The notes under the pieces: model-generated
Database searches by the model: none
Told to the model about the DNA's origin: nothing
The model's input: the letters and a program-made list of their open reading frames with translations, nothing else
Part shown: piece by piece, positions 11,340-25,039 of the stretch
Layout of the letters: the number at the start of each line of letters is the position of its first letter
Position numbering within the stretch: the first letter of the stretch is position 1
Made by a program: the position numbers and the translations under genes
NCBI GenBank assembly: GCA_013398015.1
Contig: VZRR01002856.1
Location: 434,001-498,000, forward strand
Length of the DNA stretch: 64,000 bases
Origin: Oreocharis arfaki
Lineage: Eukaryota > Chordata > Aves > Passeriformes > Paramythiidae
Direction of reading: 5' to 3'

Positions 11340-14300
11340 GTAACAGTAAAATAGCTACTGGAAGACCATTAAATACCCTGTTTGGAGGATTGCTCCTCTG
11401 GCGGCGTCTGCAGCAAGGCTAAGATTCTGGTGAATCCTCCAGCTGCTTTCTGTTATGGACAGATGATCAGAAATGCAGTGATAGAGCTTCTGTCCATAGG
11501 AAAGAGCAGTTTCATTGAAAACTAAGAATTACATGCTGATCGATATTTTAGTCTGATCATATCACAATAATGTTGCTGTTTCAGTAGAGGAAAATATGTA
11601 AGTCTGACAGTATAAATATTTCAAGTTGACGATTAGTATTTTTATTGTCTTAATATTGCAAAAAATCCCACAGTGTAAAATTTAATTCATCTGAAAAATG
11701 AATATGAACGTCCTTACCCTCCTGAAACTTCGTTGTTCATCATCCCCATCATCATCGTCTGATATCCCCAACATCAAATCCTCCATGAGGCACGAATTCC
11801 AATGTTTGAAAAGTTTTGTTTCACTGGAAACCTTTACTATCTGTTCTAGTTTAGATGGAACAAATTACCCACAGAATGGAAATGTTAGTTTCCAGCCACA
11901 TCGAGCACTGTGATTTCATAAGAAAGCAGCCCCTTAGAAATTTTTTGTGTTGCTTTGTGAATATCTGGTGTCAGTTATAAGACATGCTATACATTTTTTC
12001 TCAATTACTAGGCATTATTAATTCAATGCACGACCAAATACATTTATGAAATCCAACTTTTTGCCATGATGCTAATAATATTTAATATCTTGACAGCGTT
12101 TGTCACCATTACAGAACAGAGTAAGCCAAGCTAAGCTGGGACTGACGCATGGCCTTACCCTCCCTGCGTGTCAGCAACAGCACTCAGCAGCTGCACCTCC
12201 AACCAAGTTAAGTTGTTGATTTGATTCCCTTTGTGTTGCTGTCAGGTTACTTTTCAGCAGCTTGAACCAACTGGGCAAGCTGACTGTGGAGTTGTGTGAG
12301 TCTGCATCTGGTGTTAACTATTTGTGAGTTTACCATTCCTATCATACACATCCAGTCTTGTGTGCAAGCTCTTCCCCAGCGAAACAACCGAGCCCATGCC
12401 CCAGAAACCAAATGTGTCCTGAATACCAGGGAAGCTAGTCAAGTCTTTTCTCATTTAATTTTGCAGCAAATTATTCTATGAAAATATAACTATAAATACA
12501 CTTTCCTTTTCAACATAGTCTATCTTAATGAAATGTAGATAAAAAGTGAGTTGTCAGCACTCTCTGATCTTTTACAGGAGTGTTAACCTGCTTCCTTTCC
12601 CATCAATCCAAGCATGTCTGCTTTGTCCTATCATCATGTATTCAGATATAAACAACTTCACATTTTGATTCAGAGTTCACACTGTGTGGTTGTACCAGTT
12701 TACCAGTCCCTTCTTCTTCTCAGATCAGAGCTACATTGAGTCCCGCTCTACATCAGCCCAATATGAGCTTATTTCCTGCTTCCCCTTCAGCTTTCTTCCT
12801 GATTGCTCATAATCATTTTATTGAAGATCTAATTTGTTCAAGTTACCTGAGGGCTGTGGGTGTGCTGTTCTACTCATCAGGATAGTTAAGCTGAAGGCAA
12901 TGAGTCTACTCCTCCTCTTGACTGTTGGCACACGGCTGAAACAAGTCCGGAGAGCTCAGCATCTCTCAGGGCAAACACTTTATTACCATTAATACCTTAT
13001 ATGAATGTTGCATATTAGTAATTGTGGAAGGGAATAAATGAGGTTCCTTCTTGTCATCCAAAAATACCAAACTTTGCCCTAAAGCCATTGCAAGGCAGCA
13101 CAGTACTGAATGTCCCTGCACCAGTACTGGGAACTGTTCTTACATCCATTTCTGACTATGCAACTTTTTTATGTAATGCAGCAGAGGAGCAGAGATACTG
13201 CTTTTTTCCCCTGTAACCAGAGGGGAAATGATGGAGCATTCATTATAGTAATTTATGTCAGTCATGTATGCATTTAAACCAATAAAAATTCCTGCCAAAT
13301 ATTCCTCCAAAGCCAAAGTGTGTTCTTGAGGAGTAATAAAAGATTTCACCAAACACATATATATTTTTTAAACAAAGGCTCTGTTGAAGAACCCAGGTGT
13401 TTCTTTTGATGTTATATAATGCCTGAGAGTTAAATATAATAATCCCTGGCTCTGTTAGTGTTTCTTATTCAGCCCGTCTACCGAAGGCTTCTAACTTGAG
13501 CGAATTTACATTGGACCAGAGCCTGACACAACACATTAGCTCAGATGTAAAGAACTTGTTTGGGTTTGGTGGGGAAAATATTTATTGAAAACAGAGTTTT
13601 TAAAAGTTGGTTGTGATCAGTATAAACTAACATCTAGATTGTTTGGAACTTCTTAATTCTAAAAGAGAATCAATCAAACATTAGGAAGTTTATCCTAATT
13701 TTCTAACTTTTTACATTTATCTCCAAGCTAGTTTTTAGTGCCTGCTCTTTCTCAAGATATGGACATCATCAGAGAAGTCTCATTGCTTAAAATGATTCAA
13801 AATAAAATGTTAAAATCAATTTGACAGATTAAGCATTTTTCTTTAAGAATTATGTTCTATTTTGCCCTAAAAATTCTAAATCATTGAAAAGACACTTCAG
13901 AATATTGAGCAAAATTCTAAGTGTTTATATTTTTCATTGTTTGATTTTTCTATAATTTATGGCATGTAAAGTAAATTGTTAGCTGCTTTCTGATAGCTAT
14001 TCTCTGCTTTGGCAGTCCTCATTGCTCAGAATCAACAGAACATCTGTTAAAGTGACTCAGTATCTGAAGGAAAAATCCATTCCAACGTGCAAGATCCAAG
14101 TAAACAATCCCAACACAGGAGGGCTTCCCTATAACCCAGGGCAAGAAACATATTTCTTCATTGCTTGGAATAGAAATGACCCATGAATTCAACTGCTATG
14201 GAAAGAGTCTCACCATTCACTTTTGTCTCTAAGGTTGTCCTGTTCCCAAAGCCTCCACCACACTTTTGTGGTATTTGCTGTCATGATGGACTGGGAGTCA

Positions 14301-16052
14301 CTTAAATGGAGCCTGTGCTTCAGGAGAGTCTCGTCTGATTCTTTTCATCATGGAGAGAAACTTTATAAAACATTGAGAGACAGTTTTGCTGTTGTAGTTT
14401 GATACACAGTCATTCCTCTGCCACTTCTATCAATATTATTTTCTCATATTTCCATCCTTTATCTCTTTTATCACCAAAGTCCTTACTCGCATAGACAAAC
14501 TCAATGATGGCTTGTGTGTGAAAGGCAAGGAGGGGCTGGGATAGCTGGGGTCTTATAAACGGCTATCAACAAACTATAAATAATAAATGTTATATGCTAT
14601 TAAACTATAAACTCTATAGATAGTATTTAATTTGAATTATTATTTATATTAAATTCTGTCTGCACCTATGTAGATATTTTGGTGTATTATGCTTTGTGCC
14701 CAGAGAATCTGACTCCTCACCACCTGTACAGGCACCTTACTGATGCACTCCATTCTGCCTCATTTGATGAACAAGAAAAGACTGAGAGAAAAGGCTGGGT
14801 TTGTTCAGACCGGACTAACCTAATTTCTGTCTTCAGCTGCCTAATCAGTCATTATAGAGGAGATTGAGTTGAGTCTTCTCAGAGGTGCATGGTGAAGATG
14901 GGAAATGGACATAGGCTACAACATGAGAAATTCCTAATAAATATATCTGGAAAAAATTGTCTTTATTGAGGGTTATTTCATGCTGGAAATAATGATTTTC
15001 TAGTGATAATTTGTTGTATGTTTGTCATTAGCACATCCTTTTTTTAATATAAAAGATTGTTATAAAACTCATAAAGTTTTATAAGAAAACTTATTATTAT
15101 AAGAAAAAAACCCTTATTTTATTAAACACTTTTTTACTCAAGAAGGAGAAGACAAGTATTTTTCTAGTAACACAACTATAAAACCAACAGAACCTATGAT
15201 CAACACCTCTGTTTTTGAGCAGACAAACTACAAACATTTTTGATTACCTTGAGCTTCCTACAGGAAACTGGAAGATCTTCCAATGCATCCAAACCACATT
15301 AAAATAACCAAGATATGATGGAAGCTTCAACAAAGGAAGAGATGCAAGTGAGATGCAAAATGGGCCATTGTCTAACCAGGGAAAGATGCAATATCTTGTA
15401 CCCACTAGCTGTTACGGAAGGAGTTTGTCCTGCAACAGTTCCAGAGAATTTGTGAACTCTGGGCTGAACAGACCAAGCAGGGGCAAGCGCTTCCACTAAA
15501 GGAGGCAGCTATGTGGCTGTGAATTCTTCTTCAGGTTCTCTCCTCTCTTTCCACCAATGGAACACAAAGTGCTCAGGCTCAGTTCTCCCATCTTCTTTCC
15601 ATTCGGGATTGACTTTCACCAAGCAGTAAAGACAGCAGTGTGATAGGATAAGTTGTACAGTGACTAAAATTGCTCTATTTTGGATTACATGGTTGCCTTT
15701 CAATTCCAAATGAAAAATACATCGTTAAGAGACTTAAAATTCCACTGATATGTAAGCAAACAACACATGTGTTGTTTTTCTTACTTAATGAAAACAGAAT
15801 CTGAAATTTTCTCTTTGAGATAGTTACAAAAATGAGCTTCCAGATTCACTTTCATAGTAATAATTTCAACCAAAGACAAAAAATTACCTTCAAGAGTCAG
15901 CTTTACCTGTTTGGTAACTTGTCCTCCAGTTTTTCCTTGATGGTAGTAACTGCCAGCTGGAGAACTCAGAGTGCATTTGGATAAGTGCACTAAGACACAC
16001 ATTTTTTTCCAGACAGTTTCTTTAAATTGTCCCTTACGGAGTAACTATGTTA

Positions 16053-16053
<1 letters not shown>
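11340..16053. other. anonymous AT-rich DNA
   Basis: No gene recognised. Very AT-rich at 14,565-14,660, with repeated AACTATAAA, and at 15,005-15,130. The second block contains a 10-bp perfect inverted repeat at 15,060-15,069 / 15,075-15,084. ORFs are 61-73 codons and featureless. Confidence 0.55.
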
Positions 16054-16094
<41 letters not shown>

Positions 16095-16146
16095 CCACCA
16101 CCACAACCACAACAACAACAACAACAGCAGCAGCAGCAACAACAGC

Positions 16147-16180
<34 letters not shown>
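16054..16180 (+). repeat. (AAC)n trinucleotide microsatellite with CCA and CAG interruptions
   Basis: A 127-bp trinucleotide array, mostly perfect AAC/ACA. CCA-type units interrupt it at about 16,095-16,110 and CAG units at about 16,126-16,137 and 16,144-16,146. One frame reads as a long threonine run, giving a 78-codon ORF, but nothing around it suggests translation. Interruptions of this kind usually mark an older, partly stabilised array. Confidence 0.97.
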
Positions 16181-19100
16181 GTCCTTCTGACATCCAGCAG
16201 CTTCTAAATTTATAACTAGTTTAAAAGCTGAAATAATTCTACTTGGTGCTGTCCTGACAGATGATATACCATAACATCCTACACTGTGAGATGGAACACA
16301 TACTATGCAGAGGAATTTGAACAGTTAAAAAAACCCATGTCTAAACTACTGTATCCAAAAATCATGCATTTCCTATTCCCCTTGGGTGCACAATTAGCTG
16401 TGAGCTCCAAAGACATGCCAGAAGTAGCAGAGCATTACAAAAGCAACAGTGACAGTAAAAGTCTCCAGACCCCAAATCCATCTGAATGTGTAGACACCAC
16501 AGACCTTGTCAACTACCCTTCTGTACCTTCCATTTTATGAGCTTGAACTCAGAAGAGCTAAGAACAAAAGCTGGTTTTGTTGCTCTCCTCTAGAGGCAAA
16601 GGAAACATATCTGAGATTCATCCCAGGGAATTTCTCTACGATTTGAGACCATTGGTTATCTACTCCTGACAGAACCCACGCACCTTAACTTTGCTTTTCC
16701 TCATTAGTGATGGGAAATGGGAATTAAATTCTTCTGTTCTCCCATACCAGTTGATGCTGCTTCCCATGTTCCGCATCATAATGTCAAGGCTGATCTCACA
16801 GTTCTAGGTATGAGTTCATGAGGTGCAAATACTGAATGCTATGGAGAACTGCACCTCAAATAAGAATGTTTTGGAATGCATGTTTTCTGATCATAATTGC
16901 AGAAAACCCCTTGAAAAGTGATATGAAAAGTATATATTTACAGTTTTTCTATTAATATATTGGGTTCTATTCTGGGAGCGACATGGAGATGTCTGCACAA
17001 TGCCTGTGCTCCTCTCAAAGGTTTCTGTGACATGTAGGAACATATCTAGTCAGTTTTATTGCTATAATATTTCACCCTGCTAAAGCACACCTTAAAGCAG
17101 AAATGTTTTACTATACAAGAGCAGACATGGCACACGAACATTTCTTCTATACTGGAGACCCATTTATGAACAACAAAATTTTACCACTCCCTGAAAATAA
17201 GTTACATCATCTTCTACAAAGGGTTGTGGGAGAATGAGGGACATATGTTCTGAAAATGAAGAGCAGTTGGAGAAACTGTAGGGAATATTCTCTGCTCTGC
17301 AGAAGGAGCAGAAGGAGATCTTCTTGACTGCAATTTGCTCCTATCCAGCCTATTTGTGGAATGAACTCACATTGTTTTGGACTCTATTCAGACCATAAAC
17401 ACTGGTGTCCCTGTTAGTAACATCTCCAATGCTCTGGACTGTAGCAGGTCTCCCTCCCAGCACAGATGACATGGATATGCTCTGTCAGCTAGGAAAAGAC
17501 CCTCACAGCTTAGATACCTTCCAGTCTGATGCTCAGCCACCTCCTTAAAGTATTGTGTACCATATAACGCAAACAGAAGAGATACAATCTATTTCATACC
17601 TTAAAGAATCGCTTATGCTTTTGCACAGCTCATTTTCTCTTCTTACACCACTCCTACTTCTGCTGCTCTGGAATCTCTGTCCCAGCTCACATATGCCTCA
17701 GGAGCAACCCACTCAGTTCCAAAACATCCTGCTCTATTAGTAGTACAATCTGTTACAATTGCCATGAATCAAGCAGAGATTTTCCACTATTCTCTTGTAC
17801 TTGCTTAAAACAGCTGCATTGTTATCTCCTGATCAGAGGTATAAACGGAACACAGCAGAAGACCAGGCTTGAAAACCGCTCTCAAGCCTTAATTTATGTA
17901 GAGTGGTCTGCAAGGTCACTGTTTCCAAGCCAAAATTCAATTCCCTGATAGAGAGTAATGTATTAGGTTGCTCAAAAATAATGAAATAATCGTTTTCAAA
18001 AAGTCAAAGGCTACTTCTAATGACTATTTTCTCAGCGTGAACATGACTAATACCGTCTTATATTTCATAATATTTTATTTAAAAATCTAACATTTGCTCG
18101 ACATGATGAGAAGATACAGGACAAGGAGATGGTAAAAAGATGTACCCATTGAAATACTTTATCCTTATTGTGGTCGTTTGTTACAACTGTGTTAAGCCTC
18201 CTGGATTCTGCAGATTGAGCCATGTGGACTGTTGCCTGTGAGACACATACCAAGTGAGTGTGCTCATATATTCTTTGAAGGTTCTAGTTTAAAGTGAAGC
18301 AATTTCCTTTGCCACCCTAAAATACTTGCTGTGCATCTTTATCAAAGTGCTTTTGAGGGGTATAAGAAACATTGGAAAGTTTTAAAACCAGTGATATTCA
18401 GCACTCCTCCAACAAATCTTCAATGAGCTGGAGAAAGGACGTGGAAGTTGAGTTTCTTCTTATTGAGGCAATGGGTTGAATGGTCTAAGGCAATTTGAGA
18501 AAGCTAGGAGCTCAGATCTGTTTGAATCACCCAATGAAGCCCATTTGGCTCTGATATTCAGGAATTCAAGGCATCCTCAATTTGGTCTTCCAAGTTAGAC
18601 ACTGGACAGCACCCTTGCTGACACTGGATGTGTGCCTCCATTGCCTCCTGGCTCCCATAAACGCCAGGCTCATGCTGGTACACGAACACCTCTTCCCTCT
18701 TTTTGGCACCTCTTCCCACCAATCAAGTGGAAAATTATTATTCAAAAGTAAAATGTATGTGTGATTTAGCTGGTGATAGGCCACAAGAGAGGAAACTCAT
18801 GATATAAAGAGCCATGTTCCCTGCCTCTAAGTTTTTGCAAATATGGAAATCAGGATATTGGAGTAGTCCTTCCCCAGAACTTTCTATAGGATGGAAACAG
18901 AAATGTTGACTTGCCAAACTTAGCACAATGCAGTTTCATTTCAAAGCTAGAGCCTTATAAGTCAGAAGAAGGGTTTAGTTTCTGTTCACCCTACCTGACT
19001 GCTTATTCTGCTGCATTTAATAAAAAACAAGTCCAGGATATTGCAGCAGTTCTTTAACCTTCTCCTTTGATAGAAATACAACAACATTTTCCAAGTTTTC

Positions 19101-21562
19101 TATTGTCACATTATGCATCTTCCACCTTAGGGGATGCTGGTATATTTTAATTAAGTCAACATATTATGAAGGGGTTAGATCTTCAAAGAATAATTTAATG
19201 ATATTTGCATTTAGTAGCAGTCAGTTATTATTAGAGTTTAGAAAAATTTTATTGAAGTCTTTACTCAAGTTGTCAGAGGGTGAAAAAAAAAAAGATCTCT
19301 TCTCCAAGTACTCAGTGAAAATTCCACTTTGTTTCAGGCCCTAATCCTGTGAGAAAAAGGTAGATGCAAAACATTTAATAACGGACTCATACATACGTGA
19401 CACATGTAATGGACTGTATGAGCACAGCTCAAGGTATCATCTACCTTAGTTTTCTGTCTGCAGGTAGCAAGGACAGGACAGATACGTTTTGGCAGGAAGG
19501 CACTGATATGTAGAAATGCAACTTACGTTTGTCTTAGTGCAATTAGGAGGCTCCCAGCATTCTGAATGTGAGTAAGCTTATGAAAAAGCCAAAACAGAAA
19601 TGAAAACATATATGTCTAACTTTAGAACTCTGATAATGCAGATTTGGCGTTCGCTTATCAGACAGCTTCCAGCAGTCTTAGATGGTATCACCATCTACAT
19701 TTCAGTTCCTCCACTTAAAATAAAGGCCAACGCCTTTTTGAGTTTCATACTGTAATTAAAAAAAACCAAAAAAACCCACAAGGAACCCAAACCAAGTAAC
19801 ACCTCACTAATAAAAGGATCTATTCAAAATAACACTGCCAACACAGAAAGATTTCCTTCCATGATGGCAATTTGTATTTCCATATATAAAGCCAAGTTCC
19901 GCTATTTTTAGTCTCCTGTCAGGAAGCCATACTAGGCATTAAGCAAGGAAGTACCACGGTTCCGTAAGCCAGTTTTTTTATTTTAGTGGATCTCTCAAAG
20001 CAACACAGGATCTATTCCTTCAGCAGAAATGTCCTTTTGAAAAATGGCCCAAGAACGGCTGCAACTGAGTGTCTCAAACTCATACTGCCTCTTGTGAATA
20101 CTATAATATGCTACTTAATTGTGAGACAAAAAAAATACTGAATATCGAACAAGAATTTTTTGCTAAATAAATATTTTGGAGATGATTAAAGTGTGTTAGC
20201 AGGTAGCATTATAAATAAATGTGCCTAAAATTCCACATCTCATTTTCTGGGTTTTTTAAAGTGTGGTAAGTGATGAACCTCTAAGGACTTGTTGGAACTG
20301 AATTATTTATCAACAGTCACATGTGGGGAAACAACAACATATACTGAGCACGTGCTGCTCTGTTCTAGCACAGTGAGTAGTGTACCAGAACAAAATACAC
20401 ACTGCTGATGGTGACCCATCTTATTCTGCACATTCATGTATTTACATTTATTCTGTAAAATTCTGTACATTTATACTCTGTTCTTAAATAAACTTTCAAT
20501 ACTATATCTATGGAAATGCTTTTCTGAAAGGGTTTCTCTGGGTTCTGATTCATGTGTATTTTCCAAAGCTGTAAAAATCTGAACTGTGATTCTTCTAAAG
20601 GTATTTAAAGCTATGAAAGATATTTATCAATTTTTAAAGATGCTATTATAATACCTCTTTATCAAACGAAATTAAATTTCACTACTTTACCCAGCTCTCA
20701 TTGGTTTGCACTTTTATTTATCATATTAAGAATATTTTCCTAGATAGGCCTGGATTGGAGGAGACCAGAAACTACCAGACCATATTATGACTGTGAGATT
20801 TTGATGTTCATCCTGTTTTGTGCTGTGGGAGACCATTGTCTTAAGCCAAAAAATCTTTCATTGTGGTCAATGTGGTGGCCTTGACAGAAGGGTAGAGATT
20901 TCAAATTGCTGCATTCCTGTAATTCTGTAAGTCAGTATGGACACCCACTGTGCATGTTTCTGTCTCACTATGCTATGTTGTGAACTATAGACCAAGAAGT
21001 TTCGAGGGCTGGTTTAACCCTCACAGATGCTCAAGATACATGGTCAGAGAGCTGCATGGGTAGGGTGCATTCCGCCACTGCTGTCTAAATCCATCATTTT
21101 TGCTCATGTGACACATCAGAATCCTGCAGGGGTTTTCTGTGGTATTCCTGTAAATCTTTAACCAATGGAAAAAGCTGTCAAAGAAACAAATTTTTCCAAT
21201 TGCACTGTTATCTAGGAAGGTAAATTCATACATGTTGGGTGAGGCACATTCAAGGCGGATATTAGTGCTTTTTCTGCAGCTGCAATTGCTGCAAGCATAC
21301 ACCCACAAACTCTTCGTCCTTTCCGAGAAATATCTATCCAATCCCAGTACTTGCAGACATTAACCTTCTTGGGCTGTGGGATTCAGGACACTTACATGAT
21401 CCCACTCTTGATTAGTTTTGTGTCTTTGAAAAAAAACCTCTGTTTCTCTTCTTTCCTCTTCCTCCTTTTTATAAGAGAAAATGCAGGATGAGATTTATAT
21501 GATACCTGTCTTTCCAAAATATGTTGGCTTCTGCAGATTGATTCTGATGGAAGGAAAATTGA
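16181..21562. other. anonymous AT-rich DNA
   Basis: No gene or repeat family was recognised. It holds A-runs (11 A at 19,283-19,293) and an A/C-rich stretch with AAAACC units near 19,758-19,790. ORFs are 60-106 codons and overlap on both strands without domain signals. Confidence 0.5.
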
Positions 21563-21832
21563 AGAATCAGAATGGTTTGGGTTGGAAATGACCAGTAAAG
21601 GTCCTCTAGTCCAAATCCCTGGCAATCGGCTGGGACATCTTCAACAAGAGCAGGTTGCGCAGAGCCTAGTCCAGCCTGGCCTTGAATGTTTCCAGTGACG
21701 AGGCATCCACAACTTCTCTGAGCAACCTGTACCAATTTTTCACCACTCTCATCATAGAAGATTTATCCTAATATATAGTTTGGATTTACCATATTTTAGC
21801 TTAAAATCATTTTCCCTATTGCTGCGAAACCT
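21563..21832 (-). mobile_element. CR1 LINE 3'-end fragment
   Basis: On the plus strand this begins AGAATCAGAATGGTTTGGGT, the reverse complement of the CR1 3' terminus. It continues through CCAGCCTGGCCTTGAATGTT and the TCTCTGAGCAACCTGTACCA segment typical of the avian CR1 3' region. It therefore lies on the minus strand and is heavily 5'-truncated. Many substitutions indicate an old copy. The right boundary is approximate. Confidence 0.88.
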
Positions 21833-24800
21833 GTGAATAGATTTTGAAAATTGAGACATCCTTGAGGTCCTGAGAGTGAAACTATCAAATTATTTTATAC
21901 GCTGCACCAGCATTCTTATTTGGCAAAGACTCAATGTTTAACAGGGTTTGATAGTTTGAATGATGTAATCAAATTAAGGCTTGTCATGGGAAAATGCTCA
22001 ACACAGCAAGAATTCAGTGGAAGTGGGCAATTATTTTGAAAAATTCATTCACCAGTAATCAGTTCCTTATTTGTGCTAGGAAAAAATGAACTATCAAGCA
22101 AGCTTGAAGGTCATGGCTTTTAATACCCACATTCCTTCTACTCCCTATGATCTATCCAACGATGACAAATAAATATTAAGACCCACTCTTGGCTCTGTGA
22201 AAAACAGTTTTGTTACTTTATTTGGCATCTCTATTCCCGGTGGGCTTCATTTTGGTTATGCTGAACTTCACAAAGTTGAAAAATATTTTTTATTTCTTGA
22301 AAAAAGAAAAAGCAAAACCAAAACAAATGAAAGTTTCTTGCCAGGTGGATTTTCCCCCTCTGAGTTCCCACAGCTCTAATTTTGAGTAATGAAATATTTC
22401 CTTGCAGAAATATTGTGGATTATTCTGTTAAACCAGTTGAACAGTGATGAATGTTGCCCTGTACCCCCATTCTCACCACGTTATAGAGGATTTTGCCCTG
22501 CTATTATCTACCTCCCTTCTGCAACAACTCTTTGGCTGCAGCACGCTGTGCCAGGGTTCAAATCTTCTGGCTTCTCTCTTTCATTTTGTGCTTGGAAGTT
22601 CATAAAAATTCACAGCTTTTCCAAAACACCCAGCAGACGTAAACCCCTGCTTTTCACCATGCAGGCTTCCCTGACTCTATGAGAGCCTGTCCCAAACCTA
22701 TAGGCCTGAGCATAAACCCTAGTTATGGCAACAGCCTTTTGTGAATCTGAAAATGATGGCCTAAAAGACTTATCTTGAGCCCAATGAACATACTAATCTG
22801 CTTCTAGACTCCAATACTAAAGGATTTGTTTGTCTAAGCACCACAGAGGTCAAAGTGAAAATTAAATAATCCTTGGAGAACTAACCCCTAAAATCTTCTC
22901 CTCTCTAGAAAAAAGCCACAAGTATCCTGTCTTCATTAGGTCAGCCACATCAAATGCTCACTTTCCTATCAGCCATTCTGCGACTTCTCAAAAACTACAG
23001 CAGATGAGTGCTTGTCTTCTGTTGCTGCAGCCTCACAGATCAGTGGTTTCTTCAAGCAAAACAGAATGACTTCAACTGCAGTAAAAGTAAGGCTAGGCCA
23101 TGGGAAAATTTAAATGCCTGGAAAGCAGACAAACTAAAGTTTTCAAAGCCTATTAATTTCCAGTTAAAAATAAAATAAAATACATTCTATAGCACAACCC
23201 TTCCTCCCCACTACCCCTCCCCTCCAGCCCTTGCAAGCCTGTGAAGTACAGTAAAGGCTGTTGTTCCTCCTTCCTGCTCCTGGTGCTCTCTGGCAATTCC
23301 CTGAGTTCCCAGCCACTGACCCCTTATCTCCAGATACTGGCAGCCTCTGGAAGGCTGTCTGATTGCTCTGCATGAGTCTGTCTACCTGGAGTTTTACAAT
23401 GTTCAAGTGGCCCTTTGGGCTTGTGTTAAAGCATAGTGGTAGAAATCAGATTTGAATATGCAGGCAATGAGATTTTACCTGCTTCTGCTTTGGTGTATTC
23501 TGCACACAATTCCCAAAGAGATGCAAATATCAGTGTTCCCTAAACACAACACTGGATAGCAAACCTGGAGTAGACAGGGTACTTTTAAACCACAAACCCT
23601 GAACACATCTCCTTCCTCCCCATCCCTCCCCAGTACAAACAGAGAAACAGATCTGCTGTGAGAAAGATGTGAGGACTGATCACAGCTTCTGTCCGTCTGC
23701 CCATTAAGGGCTGAAGACTCCTATTTCCCTGTCAGAAAATCAAATATTCTGATTTGAGGTGAAAACCACCAGAAGGTATAAGTCTAAATGGCATTATCTC
23801 AAAAGAAGGCTGCAAACTCCCAGAAGTATTTGGGTATACTTCCACTCTCAGAAGACTGATATGTGCTGGTAACCATGATGGCAGTTGTTTGTCATCTCAG
23901 AAATGAAGAAAGGTTAATTCCTATGTAGACTATTTACCTTTGCATTTTGGGGCTTTAAATGCAGCCATTAATTTATTTCATTATTGAATTTGGAAGACTA
24001 TGATAATATGCTTTGACCCTCTGAAAACAATTTTAACTTCCTGAAGGACCTTCTAAAGATGTATACGTATATTTATATGAACAAGGATGCATTTATCATA
24101 GTCAAACAAAGCCTCAGTAGTTTCAAACAAAGTGCCACCCTTGTATAATAAACAGGCTTTGAAGGCTTTGAAAACTAACTGGGAGAACTTAGAATTACTT
24201 GAGATCTGTTAGCAGAGAATATCATGATGGAGTTTATGTAGTTAAAGGCAACCACGTATCTTAATACTAGAAAGAAAAGGTATAAAATCTATTCAATGCA
24301 AATAGTTACTGGACACAAATCAAAGGCTTTGAAAAAATGGTGGGGAATTATTCAGCCTATGTTTTTTTCAGCCCCTCAGAACAGTGGCTAACCAGCCAAT
24401 TTTAAAAACTTAGACAAGGCCATTATATAGACATGAGGCAGTCTGGCTACTTACAGCTCCAGCTGTATCAGAAGGTGGCACCTTACACTCAGAAACCTTA
24501 TGCTACCTCAGCGATGTTTCCAAGACTGTTATGGGTAAGACTCACAAGCAAAACTTTCTTCAGTCCTTTGGATACTTTTCACCACTCCAAATAGAAATTT
24601 TAAGCCACTTCCATTCTTACAAAAGGTGTGTCTAGTCACTAAGGCAGTAGAGATTGTTTTCACCTTTATTTTCATAATAGATTGCATTTTCAACTCAGAT
24701 ACCTTAAACAAGGCACTAGCAAAGATATGCACCCTTGTCTTAGATAACGCAGACAGAAAGAGTAAAAAGTATCTCTTTCATGTGATGGAGTTCTGCTACC

Positions 24801-24865
24801 CTGGGGATGGCATAAAACCTGACATAAAACATGACCATAAAACCATGGGGAGTGGTATCTGAATC
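21833..24865. other. anonymous DNA with a pyrimidine-rich patch
   Basis: No gene recognised. A GC-richer segment at about 23,195-23,400 begins with a C-rich tract annotated separately as a G-quadruplex motif. ORFs of 60-97 codons show no domain. Confidence 0.5.
23198..23222 (-). other. canonical G-quadruplex motif
   Basis: Four C-runs on the plus strand (CCC 23,198-23,200; CCCC 23,206-23,209; CCCC 23,214-23,217; CCCC 23,219-23,222) give minus-strand G-runs separated by 1, 4 and 5 bases. That fits the G3+N1-7 rule. The motif is seen in the sequence; folding and function are inference. The same tract also forms a polypyrimidine acceptor-like site ending CCTCCAG on the plus strand. Confidence 0.75.
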
Positions 24866-25039
24866 CCTTGTTTTGCTTTGCTTGTGTGTGTGCCTTTTGT
24901 TTTACCTATTAAACTGTATCTCGGCCCATGAACGAATTTTCTAGCTTTACCTTTCTCTCTCCTCTGTTCCTCCGAGAGAGAGAGAGAGTAAGGAGCTGCG
25001 TGGGGCTGATTTGCCAGCTGGGGTTAAACCATGATAACA
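24866..25039 (+). mobile_element. ERVL-type LTR fragment, passerine-like 3' end
   Basis: The string TTGTTTTGCTTTGCTTGTGT, then a TTAAACTGTATCTC segment, a (GA)n run, GGAGCTGCGTGGGGCT and a terminal GGGGTTAAACCATGATAACA match my memory of the 3' half of abundant songbird LTRs. No primer-binding site or internal region follows, so this is a solo or partial LTR. The left boundary is uncertain, and similar sequence may extend upstream to about 24,780. Family assignment is from recall, not a search. Confidence 0.5.

Noticed and set aside
15971..16207. 78-codon ORF with a long threonine run
   Set aside because: It is the (AAC)n microsatellite read in one frame. No coding context, and the other frames give Asn or Gln runs equally well.
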